Under the pieces are notes generated by a model that was not told the DNA's origin, did not search any database, and saw only the letters and a list, made by a program, of their open reading frames with translations. The position numbers were made by a program, and so were the translations under genes. Below are positions 1-5,588 of a DNA stretch of 6,161 nucleotides, one piece after another. Where the stretch lies: the NCBI GenBank assembly GCA_934371505.1, contig CAKRNW010000116.1, forward strand, positions 1-6,161. The letters run 5' to 3'. Position 1 is the first letter of the stretch. Every line of letters begins with the position of its first letter. This DNA is from an uncultured Lachnospiraceae bacterium. Its GTDB lineage: Bacteria; Bacillota; Clostridia; Lachnospirales; Lachnospiraceae.

Positions 1-1658
1 CCGGGATCGCCCTGACGACCGGCACGACCACGCAGCTGGTTATCAATGCGTCTGGATTCATGACGCTCGGTACCGATGATCTTCAGACCACCGGCTGCTC
101 TTGCCTGCTCATCCAGTTTGATATCCGTACCACGGCCTGCCATGTTGGTTGCAATGGTTACGGCACCATGTACACCGGCGTCTGCAACAATTTCAGCCTC
201 CAGTTCATGAAACTTCGCATTCAATACCTTATGGGGAATGCCCTCTTTCTTTAACAGGTTGCTGATTTCCTCGGAGGAATCAATGTTGATGGTACCAACC
301 AGTACCGGCTGCTCCTTTGCATGGGCTTCCTTTACTGCCTCCACAATGGCATGTAATTTTTCTTTTTTGGTCTTATAAACTGCATCCTGATGATCAATAC
401 GTGCCACCGGTTTATTGGTGGGAACAGATATCACATCCATGCCGTAAATGTCACGGAACTCTTTTTCCTCGGTGAGAGCGGTACCGGTCATGCCGGCTTT
501 CTTCTCAAATTTATTAAAGAAGTTCTGGAAGGTAATGGTGGCCAGAGTCTTGCTCTCACGTTTTACCTTTACATGCTCTTTCGCCTCGATTGCCTGATGC
601 AGACCGTCGGAATAACGGCGTCCCGGCATGATACGTCCGGTAAATTCATCGACAATCAGCACTTCCCCGTCTTTTACCACATAATCCTGGTCACGGAACA
701 TGAGGTTGTGGGCACGGAGAGCCAGAATGATATTGTGCTGGATCTCCAGGTTTTCCGGATCCGCGTAGTTTTCGATGTGGAAGAATTTCTCTACCTTAGC
801 GACACCTTCCTGGGTCAGATTGACGATCTTGTCCTTCTCATTGACGATGAAATCGCCGGTCTCCTCACGCTCCACACCCATGATGGCATCCATCTTGGTC
901 AGTTCTTCCATATCCTCACCACGTTTCATCTGACGGGCCAGAATATCGCATGCCTCGTAAAGGCTGGTGGATTTGCTGCTCATACCGGAAATAATCAAAG
1001 GTGTACGGGCTTCATCGATCAGGACGGAGTCCACCTCATCGATGATGGCATAGTGTAAGTCACGTAGCACCAGCTGCTCCTTGTAGATCACCATGTTATC
1101 CCGCAGATAGTCGAAACCAAGTTCATTATTGGTCACATAAGTAATGTCACAGTTATAAGCATCGCGGCGCTCTTCCGGTTTCATGTCATTTAATACGACA
1201 CCCACCTTTAAGCCCAGGAATTCATGTACCTGTCCCATCCACTCCGCGTCACGCTTTGCCAGATAGTCGTTGACGGTGACAACATGTACACCTTTTCCTT
1301 CCAATGCATTTAAGTAAGCCGGAAGCAGACAGGTCTGTGTCTTGCCTTCACCGGTACGCATCTCAGCGATACGCCCCTGATGGAGAATGATACCTCCGAT
1401 GAGCTGTACTCTATAGTGTTCTGTACCCAGCACACGCTTTGCAGCTTCTCTCACCACGGCATAAGCCTCAGGCAGAATATCATCCAGAGTCTCTCCCTCT
1501 CCCAGTCTTTTCTTAAACTCTTTTGTCTTCTCCTTCAGCTGGTCGTCAGACAGTTCTCCCATGGTTTCCCGATAGGATTCAATCTTGTCGACGATGGGGG
1601 TAATCCGCTTTAACTCGCGTTCACTGTGTGTACCAAAAACCTTTTCTACTAATTTCAT
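1..1658 (-). CDS. secA: Preprotein translocase ATPase SecA (partial, C-terminus beyond window)
   Basis: ATPase motor that drives unfolded preproteins through the SecYEG channel at the inner face of the membrane. My reverse-strand translation is open for 552 codons with no stop. Seen: N-terminus MKLVEKVFG; Walker A MRTGEGKT at residues 100-107 (Lys106, the position I recall for Bacillus subtilis SecA); TNNELGFDYLRD 176-187; Walker B DEVD 207-210; preprotein cross-linking domain about 220-370 including EFTGRIMPGRRYSDGLHQ 338-355; AGMTGT 388-393; second nucleotide-binding domain from about 415, with ATNMAGRGTDI 503-513 and QLRGRAGRQGDPG near the window edge. The rest of that domain, the helical scaffold and wing, and the C-terminal linker are outside the window. 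The ATG at 1658 is preceded by GAGGT (1665-1669), 6 nt away, and by a good promoter. No frameshift or missing catalytic residue is seen in the visible part. It is divergent from uxaC. Confidence 0.98.
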   Translation of the reverse strand, partial: MKLVEKVFGTHSERELKRITPIVDKIESYRETMGELSDDQLKEKTKEFKKRLGEGETLDDILPEAYAVVREAAKRVLGTEHYRVQLIGGIILHQGRIAEMRTGEGKTQTCLLPAYLNALEGKGVHVVTVNDYLAKRDAEWMGQVHEFLGLKVGVVLNDMKPEERRDAYNCDITYVTNNELGFDYLRDNMVIYKEQLVLRDLHYAIIDEVDSVLIDEARTPLIISGMSSKSTSLYEACDILARQMKRGEDMEELTKMDAIMGVEREETGDFIVNEKDKIVNLTQEGVAKVEKFFHIENYADPENLEIQHNIILALRAHNLMFRDQDYVVKDGEVLIVDEFTGRIMPGRRYSDGLHQAIEAKEHVKVKRESKTLATITFQNFFNKFEKKAGMTGTALTEEKEFRDIYGMDVISVPTNKPVARIDHQDAVYKTKKEKLHAIVEAVKEAHAKEQPVLVGTINIDSSEEISNLLKKEGIPHKVLNAKFHELEAEIVADAGVHGAVTIATNMAGRGTDIKLDEQARAAGGLKIIGTERHESRRIDNQLRGRAGRQGDP

Positions 1659-1699
1659 TGTTTTACCTCGAATATGATACAAATAAAAAACCAAAATAT

Positions 1700-1728
1700 A
1701 TTGTAGCAGATTTCCCGGATACATTCAA
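1700..1728 (-). promoter_or_regulatory. Candidate sigma-A promoter of secA
   Basis: Reading the minus strand, TTGAAT (1728-1723) is followed by a 17-base spacer and TACAAT (1705-1700). A TG one base upstream of the -10 makes it an extended -10 element. The predicted start of transcription is near 1693, giving a leader of about 35 nt before the secA ATG. The leader carries the GAGGT ribosome site at 1665-1669. Spacing and hexamers are close to the vegetative consensus. No initiation evidence is available from sequence alone. Confidence 0.72.
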
Positions 1729-1754
1729 GTATGCGGTTTGTGGCGCGATGAAAG

Positions 1755-1806
1755 CCGGGAACGGATAGGAAGGGTTGTGTCCGTTTTCCGGGTATACTAT
1801 AACGGA
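1755..1806. promoter_or_regulatory. Candidate operator: three spaced AACGGA/TCCGTT hexamers before uxaC
   Basis: The hexamer AACGGA occurs at 1760-1765, its complement TCCGTT at 1780-1785, and AACGGA again at 1801-1806. Start-to-start distances are 20 and 21 bases, about two helical turns each. The first two lie in a longer imperfect inverted repeat, CCGGGAACGGA (1755-1765) with TCCGTTTTCCGG (1780-1791). The set straddles the candidate uxaC promoter, as expected for a repressor or activator site. An RNA hairpin is another reading only if transcription starts upstream of here. The cognate regulator cannot be named: no regulator gene is present in the window and I do not recognise the motif. 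Confidence 0.4.
1775..1803 (+). promoter_or_regulatory. Candidate promoter of uxaC
   Basis: TTGTGT (1775-1780), a 17-base spacer, then TATAAC (1798-1803). The -10 matches the vegetative consensus at five of six positions and the -35 at three, so a moderate or activator-assisted promoter is likely. The predicted start near 1810 leaves a leader of about 36 nt. An overlapping TATACT at 1793-1798 is another possible -10 but has no -35 at a suitable distance. Confidence 0.5.
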
Positions 1807-1845
1807 GACAGGATCCAATAACAAACCACTCAGGGAGGATTCACC

Positions 1846-3261
1846 ATGAAACCGTTTATGGATAAGGACTTTTTACTGACCACGGGCACTGCAAAAAAGC
1901 TGTTCCACGACTATGCCAAACCCATGCCCATTCTGGACTATCACTGCCATATCGATGCAAAAGAAATTGCCCGGGACCGCCAGTTTTCTAACATCACCCG
2001 GATCTGGCTGGGAGGCGACCACTACAAATGGCGCTTTATGCGTTCCTGTGGTGTGGAGGAGCGTTTCATCACAGGGGATGCTCCCGACAAGGAAAAATTT
2101 ATGCAATGGGCAGAATGCCTGGGAACTGCCATCGGCAATCCTTTATATCACTGGTCCCATCTGGAGCTGCAGCGGTACTTCGGCTACACCGGACAACTGT
2201 GTGAACAGACCGCTGAAGAAGTCTGGGAGCTGTGTAGCCGGAAGCTTGCCGAACCGTCCATGAGTGCCCGGAATCTCATCCGGAAGTCCCATGTGACCCT
2301 ACTGTGTACCACCGATGATCCGGCAGACTCCCTGGAATGGCATAAAAAGCTCCGGGAAGATTCCACCTTTGAAGTTCAGGTGTTGCCTGCTTTCCGTCCG
2401 GATAAATCCATGAATCCGGAAAAGCCGGATTTTCCTGCCTATCTGGACAGGCTGTCCAAGGTAAGTGAAACCTCCATTACCTCTTTTGCTTCCTTAAAAA
2501 GGGCACTGCAAAAACGCATGGATTTCTTCGGGACTTTGGGTTGCCGCGTGTCGGATCACGGTCTGGACACCATCATGTACGCCCCGGCTTCTGAAGAAAA
2601 GGTGGAAGAAATTTTCCAAAAGGGACGAAAAGGCGACACCCTCACTTCCGAGGAGCTCTTTCAATATAAAACTGCTTTCCTGTTATTTGCCGGCAGTGAA
2701 TACCGGAAACGGAACTGGGTGATGCAGCTTCATTACGGCTGCAAACGGGACAACAATGAGGCGCTATACGGAAAAATAGGTGCCGATACCGGTTTTGACT
2801 GCATCAACAGTGCAACTTTTTCCGCACCCCTGGCCGACCTGTTAAACGCCTTAAACAGCAGGGGCGCTTTACCGAAAACTATCCTCTACAGCTTAAATCC
2901 CAATGACAACGCCGCTATCGGTACCGTCATCGGCTGTTTCCAAAATGAAGAGGCAAGGGGAAAGATCCAGCAGGGAAGTGCCTGGTGGTTCAATGACCAC
3001 AAGACCGGCATCCAGGAGCAGCTTACCTCGCTGGCAGAGCTGGGCAATCTGGCCGGCTTTGTGGGAATGCTTACGGATTCCAGAAGCTTTCTTTCCTATA
3101 CCCGCCATGAATATTTCCGCCGGCTTCTCTGTGAACTGTTGGGAGGATGGGTTGAAAATGGGGAATACCCACAGGATTATAACTTGCTGAAAAAAATCGT
3201 GAAAGATATCTGCTACAACAATGCCGTAAGGTATTTCGGATTTGCACTGAAGGAAGTGTAA
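1846..3261 (+). CDS. uxaC: Glucuronate isomerase (uronate isomerase)
   Basis: Cytoplasmic isomerase (EC 5.3.1.12) converting D-glucuronate to D-fructuronate and D-galacturonate to D-tagaturonate, the first step of hexuronate catabolism towards KDG. The 471-residue length fits the family (about 465-470). It is a TIM-barrel enzyme of the amidohydrolase superfamily. Seen: metal-site HCH (His33 and His35 in YHCHID); WSHLELQRYFGY 103-114; TTDDPADSLEWH 155-166; MQLHYGCKRDNN 293-304; GADTGFD 312-318; LNPND 350-354; QGSAWWFNDHKTG 376-388; and the C-terminal signature LTDSRSFLSYTRHEYFRR 409-426. The ATG at 1846 is chosen because AGGGAGG (1832-1838) sits 7 nt upstream; the ATG at residue 5 has no better site. 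The gene stands alone, without uxuA, uxuB, kdgK or a transporter beside it, divergent from secA and convergent with buk. All recognised motifs are intact. Confidence 0.97.
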   Translation: MKPFMDKDFLLTTGTAKKLFHDYAKPMPILDYHCHIDAKEIARDRQFSNITRIWLGGDHYKWRFMRSCGVEERFITGDAPDKEKFMQWAECLGTAIGNPLYHWSHLELQRYFGYTGQLCEQTAEEVWELCSRKLAEPSMSARNLIRKSHVTLLCTTDDPADSLEWHKKLREDSTFEVQVLPAFRPDKSMNPEKPDFPAYLDRLSKVSETSITSFASLKRALQKRMDFFGTLGCRVSDHGLDTIMYAPASEEKVEEIFQKGRKGDTLTSEELFQYKTAFLLFAGSEYRKRNWVMQLHYGCKRDNNEALYGKIGADTGFDCINSATFSAPLADLLNALNSRGALPKTILYSLNPNDNAAIGTVIGCFQNEEARGKIQQGSAWWFNDHKTGIQEQLTSLAELGNLAGFVGMLTDSRSFLSYTRHEYFRRLLCELLGGWVENGEYPQDYNLLKKIVKDICYNNAVRYFGFALKEV

Positions 3262-3268
3262 TTTTCTT

Positions 3269-3304
3269 CTCCGTAAGCGTCTTACCAACACGGAGTATTT
3301 TATT
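3269..3304 (+). terminator. Candidate rho-independent terminator of uxaC
   Basis: CTCCGT (3269-3274) pairs with ACGGAG (3290-3295) around a 15-base loop, followed by the T-rich run TATTTTATT. It begins 8 bases after the uxaC stop codon. A competing small hairpin, GTAAG-CGT-CTTAC (3273-3285), shares two bases with it. The stem is only six pairs, so termination may be incomplete and rely on the stronger repeat downstream. Confidence 0.45.
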
Positions 3305-3306
3305 GT

Positions 3307-3324
3307 ATAGGAAAAATTTCCTAT
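3307..3324. repeat. Short perfect inverted repeat between uxaC and buk
   Basis: ATAGGAAA (3307-3314) and TTTCCTAT (3317-3324) are exact complements separated by two bases, a perfect 8-base-pair palindrome. The two-base loop is too tight for a full hairpin, so the innermost pairs would open. It lies between the two terminator-like hairpins of this convergent region. Function is unknown: it could be a third RNA stem or a protein site, and nothing nearby decides. Confidence 0.5.
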
Positions 3325-3334
3325 GAGCCGAAAG

Positions 3335-3388
3335 AAATCCCGGCAGGCAGCATGCCTTGTCTGATACACTGCCCGGCGGGATTTTCAC
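3335..3388. terminator. Probable bidirectional terminator between uxaC and buk
   Basis: Arms at 3335-3350 (AAATCCCGGCAGGCAG) and 3369-3384 (CTGCCCGGCGGGATTT) pair at 14 of 16 positions, with an 18-base loop. On the plus strand the stem runs into TTTT (3382-3385), which would stop readthrough from uxaC. On the minus strand it is followed by ATTTCTTT, which would end the ptb-buk transcript about 40-85 nt after the buk stop. The GC-rich core and A/T-rich flanks on both sides are typical of terminators shared by convergent genes. Two internal mismatches weaken it somewhat. Confidence 0.68.
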
Positions 3389-3420
3389 GTTATGTAATCT
3401 CTATGGAATTTGTTTCCAAA

Positions 3421-4491
3421 TTAGTTGTACTGCATTGCTTTCTCTTCGCCGTTTAATACGCGCAGTCCACCCTGTACCAGTGCAAGGAGCTCGTCCTCGC
3501 CGGGATATACCGTTACAGGTGCGATAAAGCCAGCCTTGGCAGTCAGTTCATTGGTAATCTCTTTGTTGTAAGCGATACCACCGGTGATGATGATCTGGTC
3601 TACTTTTCCTTCCAGTACGCAGGCCATGGAACCCATGTCCTTTGCTACCTGAAGAACAAATGCATCTTTGACCAGCTTTGCTTTCTCATCGCCATCCGCA
3701 ATGCTCTTCATCACATCGCGCATATCATTGGTTCCCAGGTATGCGTTCAGACCGCCGTTACCAACCAACATCTTGGTTACTTCCTTCTGGGTGTATTTAC
3801 CGGAGAAGCAAAGTTTCACTAAAGCACCGTTGGGAACTGCTCCTGCACGCTCGGGAGAGAATGCACCATCGCCGTCCAAAGCGTTAAATACATCTACGAC
3901 TTTACCCTGTCTGTGAGCACCAACAGAGACACCGCCGCCCATGTGAACAACGATAAGGTTCAGGGAGTCATAAGGCTTGCCCGCTTCCTTCGCATATCTC
4001 TTGGCAACTGCTTTCTGGTTCAGTGCGTGGAAAATACTTACCCGGGGCAGATCGGGATGACCGGACAGTCTTGCCTCCGGCATCAGCTCATCCACAACGA
4101 CCGGGTCAACGATAAATGCAGGAACGCCTACGGAATCAGCGATCTCTTTTGCCAGGATACCGCCTAAGTTGGAGGCATGCTGACCCATAACTCCTACTTC
4201 CAGATCCCTGATCAGGGCATCGTTTACTTCGTAAGTACCGCCGGGGATAGGTTTTAACATACCGCCACGGCCAACAACCATACCTAAGGTCTTCACATCG
4301 AAGTCTTTTTCCTTTAAGAAGGAAAGGATGATATTTTTACGGAAATCTTTCTGGGAAATGATGGTGGGATACTGGGCGATCTCCTCGGTGGAGTGACGCA
4401 GAGTTTCCTCGAATAATAAGTTCTCATCCTCAAACACACCGATTTTGGTGGAGGTGGAACCGGGATTGATAATCAAACTTTTAATAGCCAT
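3421..4491 (-). CDS. buk: Butyrate kinase
   Basis: Cytoplasmic enzyme (EC 2.7.2.7) transferring phosphate from butyryl phosphate to ADP, giving butyrate and ATP: the last, energy-conserving step of butyrate fermentation by the kinase route. The 356-residue length fits butyrate kinases; acetate kinases are nearer 400. ASKHA-fold motifs seen: N-terminal phosphate loop NPGSTSTK (9-16); RGGMLKPIPGGTYEVN (75-90); QHASNLGG (104-111), characteristic of butyrate kinase; VVHMGGGVSVGAH (181-193), phosphate 2; DGDGAFSPERAG (207-218); adenosine-site ITGGIAYN (302-309); and C-terminal PGEDELLALVQGG. The ATG at 4491 has AAGGAG (4499-4504) 7 nt upstream. It lies 23 nt after the ptb stop in the same direction, so the pair is surely co-transcribed. 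Activity on other short or branched acyl phosphates (isobutyrate, valerate) cannot be excluded. Confidence 0.96.
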   Translation of the reverse strand: MAIKSLIINPGSTSTKIGVFEDENLLFEETLRHSTEEIAQYPTIISQKDFRKNIILSFLKEKDFDVKTLGMVVGRGGMLKPIPGGTYEVNDALIRDLEVGVMGQHASNLGGILAKEIADSVGVPAFIVDPVVVDELMPEARLSGHPDLPRVSIFHALNQKAVAKRYAKEAGKPYDSLNLIVVHMGGGVSVGAHRQGKVVDVFNALDGDGAFSPERAGAVPNGALVKLCFSGKYTQKEVTKMLVGNGGLNAYLGTNDMRDVMKSIADGDEKAKLVKDAFVLQVAKDMGSMACVLEGKVDQIIITGGIAYNKEITNELTAKAGFIAPVTVYPGEDELLALVQGGLRVLNGEEKAMQYN

Positions 4492-4514
4492 AACGCTTCT
4501 CCTTTTTCGTCAGC

Positions 4515-5438
4515 TTACTGCTGCTTTTTTAATTCCTCTGCAACGACTGCTGCCAATGCGATGGAATTTACCTTAGTCTCGAAGGTGTCGGAACGGGATG
4601 TCAGAATTGCCGGAGCTTTGGTTCCGGTGAGGATACAACCGTTCTTCACACCGGGTACCATGTGTACGATAGCCTTGTAAACCAGGTTTCCTGCATGGAT
4701 ATCCGGGAACAGAAGAATATCTGCATCGCCCTGAACCTTACGGTTGGTAGCGCCTTTCTCAATGGCAGCTGCCTTATCGATGGCGATATCCAGGGAAAGA
4801 GGTCCGTCTACGATGCAGCCCTGGATCTTGCCCTCTTCGCACATCCTGGTGAGCTCGTCTGCCTCTACGGTGACAGGCATCTTGGGGTTCACAACTTCAA
4901 CGGCTGCCAGAGGAGCAACCTTGGGAACTTCCACGCCACATGCTTTTGCCACATTGACGGTGTATTCGATGATGGAAACCTTGTCCTCCAGTGTGGGGTA
5001 GGGCATGAAAGCAACATCGGTTAAGAATAACAGACGGTCAATGCCGGGGATTTCAAATACACACACATGGGACAGCGCCTTACCGGTACGAAGACCTACC
5101 TCTTTATTCAGAATACTCTTTAAGAAAGTCTTGGAATCCAACAGACCCTTCATGTACATATCAGCCTTACCGTCATGTACTAATTTCACTGCAGTCAGGG
5201 ATGCCTCCACGACATCGGGCTCGTTGATGATTTCATACTCGGACAAATCCATGCCTAACTCTGCAGCAATCTCACAGATCTTTGCCTCATCACCTACCAG
5301 GATTGCGTCGGCGATACCGCGCTCCTTGGCAGCCTTTACTGCCTCTAATACAGCCTTATCCTGTGCTGCAGCTACGGATACAACCTTCTTGCCACAGGTA
5401 GAGACTTTGGATAACAACTCGTCAAAATTCTTGCTCAT
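4515..5438 (-). CDS. ptb: Phosphate butyryltransferase
   Basis: Cytoplasmic enzyme (EC 2.3.1.19) converting butyryl-CoA and phosphate to butyryl phosphate and CoA, which supplies the substrate of the downstream kinase. At 307 residues it has the size of Ptb (about 300) within the phosphate acetyl/butyryltransferase (PTA/PTB) fold. Seen: GIADAILVGD (41-50); GKADMYMKGLLDSKTFLKSILN (90-111); GKALSHVCVFEIPG (119-132); LTDVAFMPYPTLEDK (139-153); VDGPLSLDIAID (210-221); GDADILLFPDIHAGNLVYK (237-255); and GTKAPAILTSRSDTFETKVNS (272-292), the substrate/phosphate region. The ATG at 5438 is fixed: an in-frame TAA lies three codons upstream, and MSKNFDELLSK is a familiar Ptb N-terminus. Its ribosome site is unusually far away (13 nt). 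First gene of a ptb-buk operon; the promoter region carries a Rex-like operator. Pta is less likely given length and neighbour. Confidence 0.95.
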   Translation of the reverse strand: MSKNFDELLSKVSTCGKKVVSVAAAQDKAVLEAVKAAKERGIADAILVGDEAKICEIAAELGMDLSEYEIINEPDVVEASLTAVKLVHDGKADMYMKGLLDSKTFLKSILNKEVGLRTGKALSHVCVFEIPGIDRLLFLTDVAFMPYPTLEDKVSIIEYTVNVAKACGVEVPKVAPLAAVEVVNPKMPVTVEADELTRMCEEGKIQGCIVDGPLSLDIAIDKAAAIEKGATNRKVQGDADILLFPDIHAGNLVYKAIVHMVPGVKNGCILTGTKAPAILTSRSDTFETKVNSIALAAVVAEELKKQQ

Positions 5439-5451
5439 TTGGAATTATGAA

Positions 5452-5458
5452 CTCCTTT
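5452..5458 (-). promoter_or_regulatory. Distant ribosome binding site of ptb
   Basis: AAAGGAG (reading the minus strand 5458 to 5452) is the only good Shine-Dalgarno match before ptb, but it ends 13 nt from the ATG; 5-9 is usual. No alternative start sits nearer: the ptb frame has a TAA three codons upstream of the ATG. Translation may be less efficient than for buk, whose site is at the ideal distance. Confidence 0.6.
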
Positions 5459-5472
5459 CCACCTTTGTTCAT

Positions 5473-5486
5473 GCGTGTTTGCACGC
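5473..5486. repeat. Small hairpin in the ptb leader
   Basis: GCGTG (5473-5477) and CACGC (5482-5486) form a five-pair GC-rich stem with a four-base loop. It lies in the ptb leader just downstream of the Rex-like palindrome and about 14 nt before the ribosome site. It has no T-tract after it on either strand, so it is not a terminator. It may be an RNA stabiliser or chance. Confidence 0.4.
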
Positions 5487-5487
5487 T

Positions 5488-5505
5488 TTGTTAAAAGAAT
5501 AACAC
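5488..5505. promoter_or_regulatory. Rex-like redox operator upstream of ptb-buk
   Basis: TTGTTAA-AAGA-ATAACAC matches the Rex consensus TTGTTAA-N4-TTAACAA at 12 of 14 defined positions: the left half-site is perfect and the right half differs at its first and last base. Rex is an NADH/NAD+-sensing repressor of fermentation genes in Firmicutes, and butyrate genes are known members of its regulon in several Clostridia. The site overlaps the -10 (5496-5501) of the proximal candidate ptb promoter, as repressor sites usually do. Inference: high NADH would release Rex and raise butyrate-forming capacity. A chance match in AT-rich DNA is possible but made less likely by the position. Confidence 0.62.
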
Positions 5506-5524
5506 TACTACGGGCAAAATGCAA
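5496..5524 (-). promoter_or_regulatory. Proximal candidate promoter of ptb-buk
   Basis: On the minus strand, TTGCAT (5524-5519), a 17-base spacer, then TATTCT (5501-5496), with TGT directly before the -10 giving an extended -10 element. Hexamer matches are modest (three and four of six) but the spacing is ideal. The predicted start near 5489 gives a leader of about 50 nt. The -10 lies inside the Rex-like palindrome. Confidence 0.42.
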
Positions 5525-5542
5525 CTGTTGGGGGGGAATTCG

Positions 5543-5558
5543 CAGTTCATCAGTTCAT
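5543..5558. repeat. Tandem 8-base repeat CAGTTCAT x2
   Basis: CAGTTCAT occurs twice head to tail (5543-5550, 5551-5558). On the minus strand it reads ATGAACTG twice and overlaps the end of the distal TATAAT box and the predicted transcription start. It could be a direct-repeat operator or a simple duplication. Confidence 0.55.
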
Positions 5559-5585
5559 TATATAGATATTATTCATTTCGTTAAA
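5557..5585 (-). promoter_or_regulatory. Distal candidate promoter of ptb-buk
   Basis: A perfect -10 TATAAT lies at 5562-5557 on the minus strand, with a weak -35 TTTAAC (5585-5580) 17 bases upstream in AT-rich DNA. The predicted start near 5550 gives a leader of about 110 nt that passes through a C7 run, the Rex-like site and the small hairpin. It begins immediately after the stop codon of the upstream gene. Confidence 0.45.
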
Positions 5586-5588
5586 TTT

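Noticed and set aside
390..1058. Plus-strand open frame of 222 codons
   Set aside because: It lies entirely antisense to secA, whose motifs read intact through the same bases; the predicted protein has no recognisable family and no ribosome site.
1749..1762. Catabolite-response (cre, CcpA) site TGAAAGCCGGGAAC before uxaC
   Set aside because: The left half resembles the consensus but the central CG is shifted and the right half fails at several fixed positions.
2893..3369. Minus-strand open frame of 158 codons overlapping the end of uxaC
   Set aside because: Mostly antisense to the conserved uxaC C-terminus and crossing its terminator region; composition looks like a reading-frame shadow.
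3421..5438. Acetate kinase/phosphate acetyltransferase (ackA-pta) reading of the two-gene operon
   Set aside because: The kinase is 356 residues with the butyrate-kinase motifs RGGMLKPIPGGTY and QHASNLGG, and the transferase is about 300 residues like Ptb; acetate kinase is longer and has different motifs.
5005..5502. Plus-strand open frame of 165 codons over ptb and its leader
   Set aside because: Antisense to the conserved ptb coding sequence; the low-complexity Ser/Ala/Thr-rich product is typical of an antisense shadow.
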